From CAISKJ01 sp046351555 (lineage in GTDB: Bacteria; Myxococcota_A; Polyangia; Polyangiales; Ga0077539): a DNA stretch of 64,000 nt. Position numbers and translations under genes: made by a program. Below, in pieces: positions 49,861 to 57,785 of this stretch (positions are counted from its first letter, which is position 1; every line of letters starts with the position of its first letter). The notes beneath the pieces are model-generated. The model was not told the origin of the DNA. It searched no databases and saw only the letters and a program-made list of their open reading frames with translations. The stretch covers positions 124,001 to 188,000 of the forward strand of contig JAXLYI010000018.1 of assembly GCA_046351555.1 (NCBI GenBank), written 5' to 3'.

Positions 49861-50757
49861 CCACTGGCTCGCGGACGCGGTCGACGACCTCGCCCGCGTC
49901 CGCGACCGCGCCGCCCCGCCGTCCGCCGCCGCCTCGACGAGGCCCTCGGCCGGCTCGCCGGGATGAACGGCGCCCGCGACCTCCGCGACGCCTTCACCCG
50001 CCCCGCCACCACGCCCTTCGTCGCCCTCGTTGACGCCTGCGCGGGCGACCTCGGGCTCGCGGGCGACCCGCGCGTCGCGCTGCTCGGGCGCTCCACCGTC
50101 CTCGGGTACGCCTACGTCCGCGTGCAGGACGACCTCGTCGACGAGCCCGACCGCGTCGACCGCGCGTCCGTCTACGCCGCCGAGGCGCTCCTCGCCGAGC
50201 ACCTCCGCCTCTTCGCCCGCGCCGCGCCGGGCGCCGAGGCCTTCGCGCTCCGCTCGGACATCATGGCCCGCTTCGCCGACGTCGCCGCGGGCGAGGTCGA
50301 CGCGCGCGGCGCCGCCGTCGACGACCACGACCTCGGGTGGATGGGGGTGAAGTTCCTGCCGATGGCCGTCCCGCTCGCGGCGATGGCGGCGCTGGCGGGG
50401 TCGGGCGCGGCGGGGGAGCTGGTGGAGTTCGTCCGCGAGGTGGGGACGGCGCTCCAGCTCGTCAACGACGTGTACAACGCGCCCGACGACGCCGCGGGCG
50501 GCCGCGTCACCCCGCTGCTCCAGTGGCTCGCGGCCGAAGGCGTCGACCCGAGGGACCCGCAGCTCCGCGCGCGCCTCTTCGCCTCCGCCGCGCTCGCCCG
50601 CACGCTCGACGAGGCCCGCCGCGCGGCCGACGCCGCGTCGCGCCGGGCCCGGGACGCCGGCCTCCCCCGCCTCGTCGCGGTCGCCGCGCAGGCCCGCGCC
50701 ATGGTCGACCGCTGCCCCGAACGCCTCTGCCGCCTGATGCTCGGCGCGCCCGTCTGA
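49829..50757 (+). CDS. Class I isoprenyl-diphosphate synthase-like enzyme, apparently frameshifted near its start
   Basis: The conserved part is continuous from ATG 49963 (264 residues): YVRVQDDLVDEPD is a DDxxD prenyl-transferase motif near 45-57, and LQLVNDVYNAPDD near 165-177 is the second Asp-rich region. Upstream, a frame from ATG 49829 (with GGAGG nine bases before it) encodes MPFDATTSRTDHWLADAVDD and looks coding, but ends at TGA 49964. The coding-like reading switches frame near 49910-49922 (cgcgccgccccgccgtccgcc), giving VRRRLDEALGRLAGMNGA. A missing base in the C-rich tract would restore one 310-residue protein. If the shift is real, the enzyme starts at 49963 (ATGA overlap). Product chain length unknown. 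Confidence 0.65.
49913..49922 (+). other. Likely frameshift site in the first prenyl-synthase gene
   Basis: Upstream of this C-rich tract the coding-like frame is that of ATG 49829; downstream it is that of ATG 49963. One missing base near here would join them into one enzyme. It may be a genuine mutation or a consensus error in a GC homopolymer-like tract. Confidence 0.45.
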
Positions 50758-50777
50758 CGCGCCGGAGGAGACCCGCC

Positions 50778-51815
50778 GTGACCCACGACCTCGCCCGCGC
50801 CGCCGCCGCCCTCTGGCCCTCGCAGGAGGCCCGCTTCGAATCCCTCCTCGCGGGCGAGCCCGACGCCTGCGACGACCTCCTCGCCGCCGCCCGCCACCAG
50901 GTCGTCGGCGGCGGCAAGCGCCTCCGCGCCGCGCTCCCCACGCTGGCGCTCCGAGCGCTCGTGCCGTCGCCGTCGCCCGCGGCGCGCGAGGCCGCGTTGT
51001 GGGCGGGGCTCGCGGTCGAGCTCGTCCACGCGGCCACCCTCTGCCACGACGACGTGATGGACGGCGACCACGTCCGCCGCGGCCGCCCCAGCGTGTGGGC
51101 CCGCTTCGGCGCCGCCCAGGCCATCAACGCCGGCGACCTGCTCTTCTACCTCGCCGACGAGGCCCTCCGGCGCGCCGCGCTCCCGCCCGACCTCCACGCC
51201 CTCGCCGCCGCCGAGCACGCCGCCGCGCTCCGCCGCGCCGCGCACGGCCAGGGCGCCGAGCTCGCCCTCCGCCGCGACGGCGAGCTCCCGACGCCCGCCG
51301 CGTGGGAGCGCATCGCCCGCGGCAAATCGGGGGCCCTCTTCGCGCTCGCCCTCACGCACGGCGCCGCGTGCGCCCGCGTCGACGGCGCGCCCGACCGGAC
51401 GCCCGCCCTGCGCGAGCTCGGCCTCTCGCTCGGCGCCCTCTTCCAACTGCAGGACGACCTCGTCGACCTCCTCGGCGACAAGGGGCGCGACCGCCCCGCG
51501 TGCGACCTCTGGGAGGGGAAGCCCTCCTGGCTCGCGGCCGACTGCGCCGCGCGCCTGCCGCCGCGCGCCCGCGAGCGCTTCCGCGCGACGCTCGCGATCC
51601 CGCGGGAGGAGAAGGTGGAGGCCGACGTCCGGCGGCTGCGCGCGGGGCTCGACGCCGCGGGGAGCGCCGCGCGGGGCCTCGCGGAGCTCGACGCGCGCTG
51701 CGACGCGGTGACGGCGCGGGTCCGCGCGGAGGCGCCGGCGCTGGCCTCCGCGGTGGAGGCGCTCGTCGCGCGGATACGGGCGCCGCTCGGGGAGGCCGCC
51801 CGCCGCGCCGCGTGA
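50778..51815 (+). CDS. Polyprenyl diphosphate synthase
   Basis: 345 residues from GTG 50778 with GGAGGAG upstream. Family motifs in order: GGGKRLRAALP near 40, HDDVMDGDHVRRG (first DDxxD, with the following Arg residues) near 87-99, QGAELALRRDGELPT near 155-169, FQLQDDLVDLLGDKGRD (second DDxxD) near 223-239. Active-site residues appear complete. The small residues near the first motif do not allow confident prediction of chain length. Two synthases side by side suggest supply of a terpenoid precursor or a heterodimeric synthase for the neighbouring locus. Last gene of the plus-strand cluster, converging on the response regulator gene. Confidence 0.88.
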   Translation: MTHDLARAAAALWPSQEARFESLLAGEPDACDDLLAAARHQVVGGGKRLRAALPTLALRALVPSPSPAAREAALWAGLAVELVHAATLCHDDVMDGDHVRRGRPSVWARFGAAQAINAGDLLFYLADEALRRAALPPDLHALAAAEHAAALRRAAHGQGAELALRRDGELPTPAAWERIARGKSGALFALALTHGAACARVDGAPDRTPALRELGLSLGALFQLQDDLVDLLGDKGRDRPACDLWEGKPSWLAADCAARLPPRARERFRATLAIPREEKVEADVRRLRAGLDAAGSAARGLAELDARCDAVTARVRAEAPALASAVEALVARIRAPLGEAARRAA

Positions 51816-51858
51816 GGTGCGGTCCGTCGGTGGTCCGCGCCCACCGCGTCCGCCGCCG

Positions 51859-52473
51859 CTACTCCATCAGCCCGGCGCGGTGGGCGTAGGAGACGATCTC
51901 CGCGACTGAGCGCGCGCCGAGCTTCTCCTTCACCTTGCCGAGGTGGTTGCTCACCGTGCTCACGCGCAGGTCGAGCTCGACGGCGATGTCGGTCACCGAG
52001 AGCCCCTGGCAGATGAGCGTGAACACCTGGTGCTCGCGCGCCGTGAGCTGCGCGTGCGGCGCCGCCACCTCGCCCTTCGGGGGCACGCTCTCCGCGCGGA
52101 CCCAGCGCCCGCCGGCGGCCACCCGCTCGATCGCCGCGACCATCTCCTCCGGGGGCCGAGCCTTCGACACGTACCCCAGCGCCCCCTCCGCGATCATCCG
52201 CGCCGCGTACTGCTCCTCGGGGAACATCGACACCACCAGCACCTTGAGCGAGGGCATCTCCTCGCGGAGCCGCCGGAGCACCTCGATGCCGCTCACCCGC
52301 GGCAGCGACACGTCGAGCACTAGGATGTCCCAGCGGTGCTTGTTCGGCGCGAGGAGCACCTGGCGCCCGTCGTCGGCCTCGCCCACCACGGCGACCTGCC
52401 CGGTGTCCTCCAGCACCTTGCGGAGGCCGCTCCGGAACACCGGGTGGTCGTCGGCGATGAACACCCGGATCAC
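51859..52473 (-). CDS. NarL/LuxR-type response regulator
   Basis: 204 residues from GTG 52473, whose GTGA overlaps the stop of the kinase gene upstream. Receiver domain 1-118 with VFIADDHPVFR (acidic pocket), ILVLDVSLPR (phospho-Asp near 55) and GYVSKARPPEE (switch Lys). Linker, then a LuxR-type helix-turn-helix near 142-200, LTAREHQVFTLICQGLSVTDIAVEL and VSNHLGKVKEKL. Pairing with a six-helix HisKA_3 kinase and nearby fatty acid desaturase genes resembles DesK/DesR of Bacillus. Confidence 0.9.
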   Translation of the reverse strand: MIRVFIADDHPVFRSGLRKVLEDTGQVAVVGEADDGRQVLLAPNKHRWDILVLDVSLPRVSGIEVLRRLREEMPSLKVLVVSMFPEEQYAARMIAEGALGYVSKARPPEEMVAAIERVAAGGRWVRAESVPPKGEVAAPHAQLTAREHQVFTLICQGLSVTDIAVELDLRVSTVSNHLGKVKEKLGARSVAEIVSYAHRAGLME

Positions 52474-53813
52474 AGCTCGAGCCTCAGCCCCGGCGCCGCG
52501 CTCGCACGCAGCGGAAGAACCAGCTCGACGGTCGACCCGGCCCCCGGCTCGGATTTCACGCGGAGGCGGCCGTGCAGGGCGTCGGCGCGCTCGCGCATCC
52601 CGAGGAGCCCCGTCCCGCGGCGCGGGGCGCCGGGGTCGAAGCCGCCGCCGTCGTCGCGGACGGAGAGCTTCACGGTGCGCGGCTCGATCGCGAGCTCGAC
52701 GTGGATGTTCGCGGCCGCGGCGTGGGTGACGGCGTTGTTGAGCGCCTCCTGGGCGACGCGGAAGAGGCACAGGGACATCTCGGGCGGGAGCGCCTCGGCG
52801 TCGCCGCTGCTGGAGAACGTCACCGCCCCCTCGATGCGGCGCCCGACGCGGGTGACGAGCCACTCGACGGCGGCCACGGGGCCGAGGTCGTCGAGCACGC
52901 GGGGGCGGAGGTCCTGGAGGATCTGGCGCATGCTGGTCTGGGTCCGGTCGAGGAGGCCCGCCAACTCGTCGAGGTTGCGCTCGATGGCCGAGGGCTGGCG
53001 CTCGTAGTGGCGCTTCGTGAGGCGGAGGGCGTAGCGGATGGCGGCGAGCTCCTGGCCGAGGTCGTCGTGGAGGTCGCGGGCGATGCGGGTGCGCTCGAGC
53101 TCGCGGGCGGCCTCCACCTGCGACAGTAGGAGCGAGAGGTCCTGGGTCTTCTCGCGCACGCGCTTCTCCAGGAAGCGGTTGGCGCGCTCCACCGCCCGCG
53201 CCTGCGCCCAGTTGCGCACCTTCAGGCGGAAGAGCGTGTGCCCGAACAGCAGGCTCAGGCACCCGTTGCTGAGGAGGAAGCTCACCAGCACCGGCCCGTA
53301 CGCGAGGCTCAGAAACTCGGGGCGGTGGGCGAAATACATCGTCACGCACGCGGCGCCGATGAGCGCGGTGAGCGCCAGCCGCGCCGCGGGCACGAGGGGC
53401 ACCGTCACGGTGGTGAACATCAGGGTGTTGGCGAAGTGGATCCAGGGGCGGTCGGGCCCCGCGACGTCGGCGAGGATCCAGCCCATGAAGCCGGTGCCGA
53501 CGAGGCCGGTGAGCGCGAAGCCGAGCGTGTGGGCGCGGTGCGAGCGCAGGAGGGGCCCGACCGCGAGGAAGGTCGCGACGACGCCGACGATGACCCCGCG
53601 CCAGATGAAGTACGGCCCGCGCGCCTCGGGGATGCGCGCGAGCACGAGCGGGTCGAGCGGCCACCACAGCACGGTGAACACGATCACCACGAGGGCGATG
53701 AGGCGGGTCTGCCGGCGCGCGTCCGCCTGGCGGAACGCTTCGAAATCGTCGCGGTCGTCGGGGGCGACGTCGTCGGGGTAGAGCCAGGCGCGGAGGTCTC
53801 GGAGCGGGTGCAT
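52470..53813 (-). CDS. Six-helix membrane histidine kinase, HisKA_3 type (DesK-like)
   Basis: 447 residues. Six predicted membrane helices span about residues 36-210, starting LIALVVIVFTVLWWPL and ending near LLSNGCLSLLFGHTL, with very short loops, so the membrane itself may be the sensor. A linker helix (NRFLEKRVREKTQDLSLL) leads to HisKA_3 with RIARDLHDDLGQE (phospho-acceptor His), then a HATPase_c domain with FRVAQEALNNAVTHA, RDDGGGFDPG and GTGLLGMRERA. DesK, which shares this plan, senses membrane fluidity; that role is inferred from the neighbouring lipid genes. Start MHPLRDLRAWLYP. Confidence 0.85.
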   Translation of the reverse strand: MHPLRDLRAWLYPDDVAPDDRDDFEAFRQADARRQTRLIALVVIVFTVLWWPLDPLVLARIPEARGPYFIWRGVIVGVVATFLAVGPLLRSHRAHTLGFALTGLVGTGFMGWILADVAGPDRPWIHFANTLMFTTVTVPLVPAARLALTALIGAACVTMYFAHRPEFLSLAYGPVLVSFLLSNGCLSLLFGHTLFRLKVRNWAQARAVERANRFLEKRVREKTQDLSLLLSQVEAARELERTRIARDLHDDLGQELAAIRYALRLTKRHYERQPSAIERNLDELAGLLDRTQTSMRQILQDLRPRVLDDLGPVAAVEWLVTRVGRRIEGAVTFSSSGDAEALPPEMSLCLFRVAQEALNNAVTHAAAANIHVELAIEPRTVKLSVRDDGGGFDPGAPRRGTGLLGMRERADALHGRLRVKSEPGAGSTVELVLPLRASAAPGLRLEL

Positions 53814-53908
53814 GGGCCTCGCCGGGGGCGATGACGTGGGGCGCGGGAGTGTAGTGGAGGCGGGCGCAGACGAAGCGCGCGAAACGTTGCCTCGCGGGGA
53901 GGGCGGGC

Positions 53909-55507
53909 TCACGCGGCGCGCCCCGCCAGCGCCTTGCGGGCGTACTCGTAGCCCACGCGGGTGATCTCCTCCATCGCGCGGAGGTCGTCCATTTCGAAGC
54001 CCTCGACGGGCGGGCGGAGGAAGAGGTCGGCGCGCCGGGCCGCGTCCTCCACCCGGCGCGCGGGGTCGAGCGTCGCCGCGCGCCAGAACACCTCCGACGC
54101 GCTCAGCGCCCGCGCGTCGCCCGCGAGGAAGCGCCACCACCACCCGCGGCGCGCGGCCGACGGGTCGATCGCGCGCGTCCGGCTCACGTCGACGGCGACG
54201 AGCGTCCCCTCGCTGCGCGCCCGCATCGCGGAGACCGGCAGGAGGTCGGTGGTGCCGCCGTCGATGAGGAGGGCGTCGCCGATGCGCCGCGGCGCGAACA
54301 TCCCGGGGAGCGCGCAGCTCGCGAGGCAGGCCTCGGCGAGCGACCCGCGGTCGAGGGCGACGTCGCGCAGCCCCGCGATGTCGCATGCGTTGCAGAAGAA
54401 CGGGCGCCAGAGGTCTTCGATGGCGACGTCCCCCAGCGCCTCACGGACGGCCCTCTCCAATCGAGCGCCGCGCAGGAGCGACGTCACCGGGAGCGTCCAG
54501 TCGCCGAAGGGCCGCGCCGCGCGGAGCACCCGCCCAAGCGCCGCGACCTCGTCGAGCGAACGCCCCGCCGCGAGGGCCCCGCCGACGAGCGCGCCGACGC
54601 TGGTCCCGGCGAGGTGGTCGGGGCGGACACCCACCTCGTCGAGCGCGCGGAGAACACCGAGGTGCGCGAAGCCTCTGGCGCCGCCTGCGCCGAGCACCAC
54701 GGCGACCTCCGTCCCGGCGAGAGCGCGGGCGAGGCGGGCGACGTCGTCGACGCACCCCTCGCGCACGTGCCGATGTCGAACGGAGCCACTGCGTGCGTCG
54801 AGCCACCGCGCCGTTCCACGTGGCATCGCGGCGTCGCGCGGGTGGACGAGGGCGAGCGTCCACCGCTGGCCGTGCGCCGGGCAGAGCGCGCGCTCGACCG
54901 CCGTCAGCCCCGGGTCATCCGCCGCGTCGGCGAGCACCAGAACCTCGTCCGCGCACGCGAACGCGGAACGCTCCCACGGCCCCGGCTCGTCCGAGCACCC
55001 GAGGAGAACGAAGCGGTCGTCGCGCGCGTCGAGCCAGCCCGCAAGACGCGCGGCGCTGTGGGACTCGTTTGCGGCCCAGGGCGATCCGTCGACCGACAGC
55101 GTGGCGCCCTGCGCTTCGAGCGCCTCCCGCAGCGAGCGCGCGAGGTTGCGGTGGCGCGCCATCCCGCAGACGGCCACCACGCGCCGCCCGCGCTCAGCGA
55201 TGGGACTCGCCGCCGCCCGGCCGAACGCGATCGCTGCCCGCGGCGTCGCCTCCAGCGCGGCCTCCGTGAAGACCATCAGGGTCGTGTCGCGCAGCGCGAG
55301 GGCGTCCCCCCAGAAGACCCCGCCGCGCCCGAGCACCCGCGCGCCATCGCCCGTCGCGACGCTCCCTGCCACGACCACGCCGCACCGCCCCGGTCCGAGC
55401 GACTCCCCGCGCGCGAGCGCCTGCCACGCGGCGTGTTGCGCGAGGGCGCGGGCAACGTCGTCGTCGAGCCCGAGCGACGCGCGGGCGATGGCCGCCCCGT
55501 CGATCAT
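53909..55507 (-). CDS. Patatin-like phospholipase with NTE-type N-terminal domain
   Basis: 532 residues. The N-terminal ~125 residues resemble a degenerate cyclic-nucleotide-binding fold (GRCGVVVAGSVATGDGARVLGRGGVFWGD). A middle Rossmann-like segment (VVAVCGMARHRNLARSLREAL) is as in NTE/RssA-type patatins. The catalytic domain from about 265 has the oxyanion GAGGARGFAHLGVL near 272, nucleophile GTSVG near 297 and Asp in DGGT near 416, so the Ser/Asp dyad is complete. Probable lysophospholipase or phospholipase acting on membrane lipids. Coupled to the cyclopropane synthase gene by an ATGA overlap. Confidence 0.88.
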   Translation of the reverse strand: MIDGAAIARASLGLDDDVARALAQHAAWQALARGESLGPGRCGVVVAGSVATGDGARVLGRGGVFWGDALALRDTTLMVFTEAALEATPRAAIAFGRAAASPIAERGRRVVAVCGMARHRNLARSLREALEAQGATLSVDGSPWAANESHSAARLAGWLDARDDRFVLLGCSDEPGPWERSAFACADEVLVLADAADDPGLTAVERALCPAHGQRWTLALVHPRDAAMPRGTARWLDARSGSVRHRHVREGCVDDVARLARALAGTEVAVVLGAGGARGFAHLGVLRALDEVGVRPDHLAGTSVGALVGGALAAGRSLDEVAALGRVLRAARPFGDWTLPVTSLLRGARLERAVREALGDVAIEDLWRPFFCNACDIAGLRDVALDRGSLAEACLASCALPGMFAPRRIGDALLIDGGTTDLLPVSAMRARSEGTLVAVDVSRTRAIDPSAARRGWWWRFLAGDARALSASEVFWRAATLDPARRVEDAARRADLFLRPPVEGFEMDDLRAMEEITRVGYEYARKALAGRAA

Positions 55508-56700
55508 ACGCGGTGGAGCGGGAGCGGGCGGCGGTAGTTGCGGGTGAAGAGCACCTGCCACACGGCGCCGTCCGTGGCGCTCGCGCCGGCGACGCAGAGC
55601 GCGAGGTAGTACTCCCACATGCGGAGGAAGGACGCGTCGTAGCGCTTGGGGTCGAGTGTGTGGCGGCGTTCGCGGAAGCGGTCGAGCCAGCGCTGGGAGG
55701 TGGGCGCGTAGTGGCGGGCGACGTTCTCCACGTCGAGGACGGCGAGGCGGCGGCGCTCGAGGTGGCGGACGATGACGCTCAGGGGGTTCTGCGTCGAGCC
55801 GGGGAAGATGTACTTCTGGATGAAGGGGTCGTGGGTGTTCTCGGCGGTGACGCAGCCGATGGTGTGGACGAGCCCGAAGCCGTCGTCGGAGAGGAGCCGG
55901 CTCACGGTGTCGAAGAAGGCGCCGTGCTCGTGCCGCCCCTGGTGCTCGAGCACCCCGACGCTCACCACCTTGTCGTAGACGCCGCGCGCCTCGCGCAGGT
56001 CGCCGATGTCGACGCGGACGCGGCCCTCCAGGCCCTCGGCTCGGATGCGCTTCTGCGCGAAGGCCCCGTGCGCGTCGCTGTTGGTGATGCCGGCCGCGCG
56101 GACGCCGTGGTGCTTCGCCGCGTGGACGAGCAGGCCCCCGTAGCCGCAGCCGACGTCGAAGAGCGTCTCCCCGGCGCGCAGGCGGAGCTTGCGGCAGAGG
56201 CGCTCGTACTTGTTCTCCTGGAGCTGCTCCGAGGTGTCGTCGGGGGTCTTCTGGTACCCGCAGGTGTACCCGCGCGTCTCGTCGAGGAAGGCGTCGTAGA
56301 GGTCCTCGCCGACGTCGTAGTGGGCCTGCGAGTTGGCGCGCGTCCCCCGCAGGAGCTGCCTCGCGCGGAGGGCCCCCATCGTCAGCACCGTGCGCGCGTC
56401 GAGGCGCAGGCGCTCGTCGAGGCGGCTCTCGGCCAGGGCGGTGAGGAAGCCCTCCAGCGTCCCCTCCGTGACGCGCCAGCCGCCGCGCATGTAGCTCTCG
56501 GCGAGCCCGAGGTTCCCCTCGGCGAGCACGCGCTCGCCGAAGCGCTCGTCGCTCACCGCGACCGTCGCGACCACCGCGTCGCCGCGCCCGACGGTGGCGG
56601 TGCGGCCCGGCAGCGCGAAGGTGACCTTCGCCGTGGTGAGGGCGCGGTCGAGCAGGGCGAGCAGGGCGTCCTGCCCGCCGGTCGTCATGAACTGCATCAT
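55504..56700 (-). CDS. Cyclopropane-fatty-acyl-phospholipid synthase
   Basis: 398 residues, close to the family's usual length. Residues about 115-390 are the methyltransferase domain, with AHYDVGEDLYDAFLDE, YTCGYQ, DVGCGYGGLLVHAAKH (SAM loop near 178), VSVGVLEHQG (conserved His in catalytic region) and FIQKYIFPGS. These are hallmark CFA synthase motifs. It adds a methylene bridge from SAM across cis double bonds in phospholipid acyl chains, matching a desaturase encoded just upstream with a four-base overlap. ATG 56700 is chosen for that overlap and for MMQFMTTGGQ. Confidence 0.92.
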   Translation of the reverse strand: MMQFMTTGGQDALLALLDRALTTAKVTFALPGRTATVGRGDAVVATVAVSDERFGERVLAEGNLGLAESYMRGGWRVTEGTLEGFLTALAESRLDERLRLDARTVLTMGALRARQLLRGTRANSQAHYDVGEDLYDAFLDETRGYTCGYQKTPDDTSEQLQENKYERLCRKLRLRAGETLFDVGCGYGGLLVHAAKHHGVRAAGITNSDAHGAFAQKRIRAEGLEGRVRVDIGDLREARGVYDKVVSVGVLEHQGRHEHGAFFDTVSRLLSDDGFGLVHTIGCVTAENTHDPFIQKYIFPGSTQNPLSVIVRHLERRRLAVLDVENVARHYAPTSQRWLDRFRERRHTLDPKRYDASFLRMWEYYLALCVAGASATDGAVWQVLFTRNYRRPLPLHRV

Positions 56701-57785
56701 CGTGTACTTCCCCGGTGCTGGCCGCGCGCGACCGCGACGGCGACGCTGCGCAGCGTGTTGAACATCTCGCGGTACCCCTCGGCGACCCCGACCTCGTGCC
56801 ACGCGACGCCCCGCGCCTCGCAGAACGAGCGGATCACCGGCGCGGCCTCCCGCAGCCGGTTGCGCGCCATCGTCGGAAACAGATGGTGCTCGATCTGCCG
56901 GTTGAGCCCGCCGAACCAGAGGTCGGCCCACGCGCCCCCCGCGAGGTTGCGCGAGGTGGTGACCTGGTGGCGGAGGAAGTCGAGCCCGTGGCCTCCGTCG
57001 GGCATCGGCATCCCCCAGTGGTTGACCGACGTCACCGACCCCACGTAGAGCCCGAAGAGCGCCTGGTGGAGCGCGATGAAGGCCAGCGCGCGTGGTGCCC
57101 CGAGCGCGCCGACCAGCAGCGCCGGGTACACAACGTAGAACGTCGCCGTGGCGAGGAGGTCGACCGCGCGCCCGCCGTGGCGTCGGTAGTGCGCGAGCCC
57201 GTACGCGCGGAGGGTGACGCCGACGAGGCACATCATCGCCGGCGCGATCCAGTGCTGGCGCGCCAGGACCGGCCGGAACACCGAAAGCTTCGCGCGGGCC
57301 TGCGCGTCGTCGAAGGCCAGGAAGGGGTACTCGATGTCCGGGTCGAGGTCGCGCTCGTTGGAGCGGGCGTGGTGCTCGTTGTGGCTCCCGGCCCACCAGC
57401 GGTGGTTGCCGCCGTTGAGCAGGTTGATCAGAACGAGGGCGAGCGCGTCGTTGGCCCGCGCCGTCCGCAGCACCGCGTGGTGGGCGGCCTCGTGGCCGAG
57501 CAGCACGAGCTGCCCCGAGACGAACGCGAGGACGGGCGCCGCCAGCCACACGAGCGCGTCGGCGCGGTGCGCGCGGATCCACAGCGACGAGAGCGCGACG
57601 AGCGCCGCCAGGAGCGCGCCGACGGCGGCGTAGTAGCCCGGCGACGGGTCGAGCAGCCCGCGGGATTTCACCAGGGCCTTGAGGGCGGCGTAGTCGGCGT
57701 TGGACGTCCCGCGGCGGGCGACGCGTCGGGCGCGGCGGGTCGAGCTCTCCAGGAGCCCGCGCGCGAGGTCGGAGAGAGCGCTCAC
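56697..57785 (-). CDS. Membrane fatty acid desaturase
   Basis: 362 residues from GTG 57785 (GTGA overlap with the gene upstream). Three His clusters: LGHEAAHHAV near 98, SHNEHHARSN near 133, and RQIEHHLFPT near 295, the full di-iron set of acyl-lipid front-end/delta-type desaturases. Four hydrophobic spans lie between them. No cytochrome b5 domain. It should introduce a cis double bond into membrane-lipid acyl chains, giving the substrate for the CFA synthase encoded next. Confidence 0.92.
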   Translation of the reverse strand: MSALSDLARGLLESSTRRARRVARRGTSNADYAALKALVKSRGLLDPSPGYYAAVGALLAALVALSSLWIRAHRADALVWLAAPVLAFVSGQLVLLGHEAAHHAVLRTARANDALALVLINLLNGGNHRWWAGSHNEHHARSNERDLDPDIEYPFLAFDDAQARAKLSVFRPVLARQHWIAPAMMCLVGVTLRAYGLAHYRRHGGRAVDLLATATFYVVYPALLVGALGAPRALAFIALHQALFGLYVGSVTSVNHWGMPMPDGGHGLDFLRHQVTTSRNLAGGAWADLWFGGLNRQIEHHLFPTMARNRLREAAPVIRSFCEARGVAWHEVGVAEGYREMFNTLRSVAVAVARGQHRGSTR

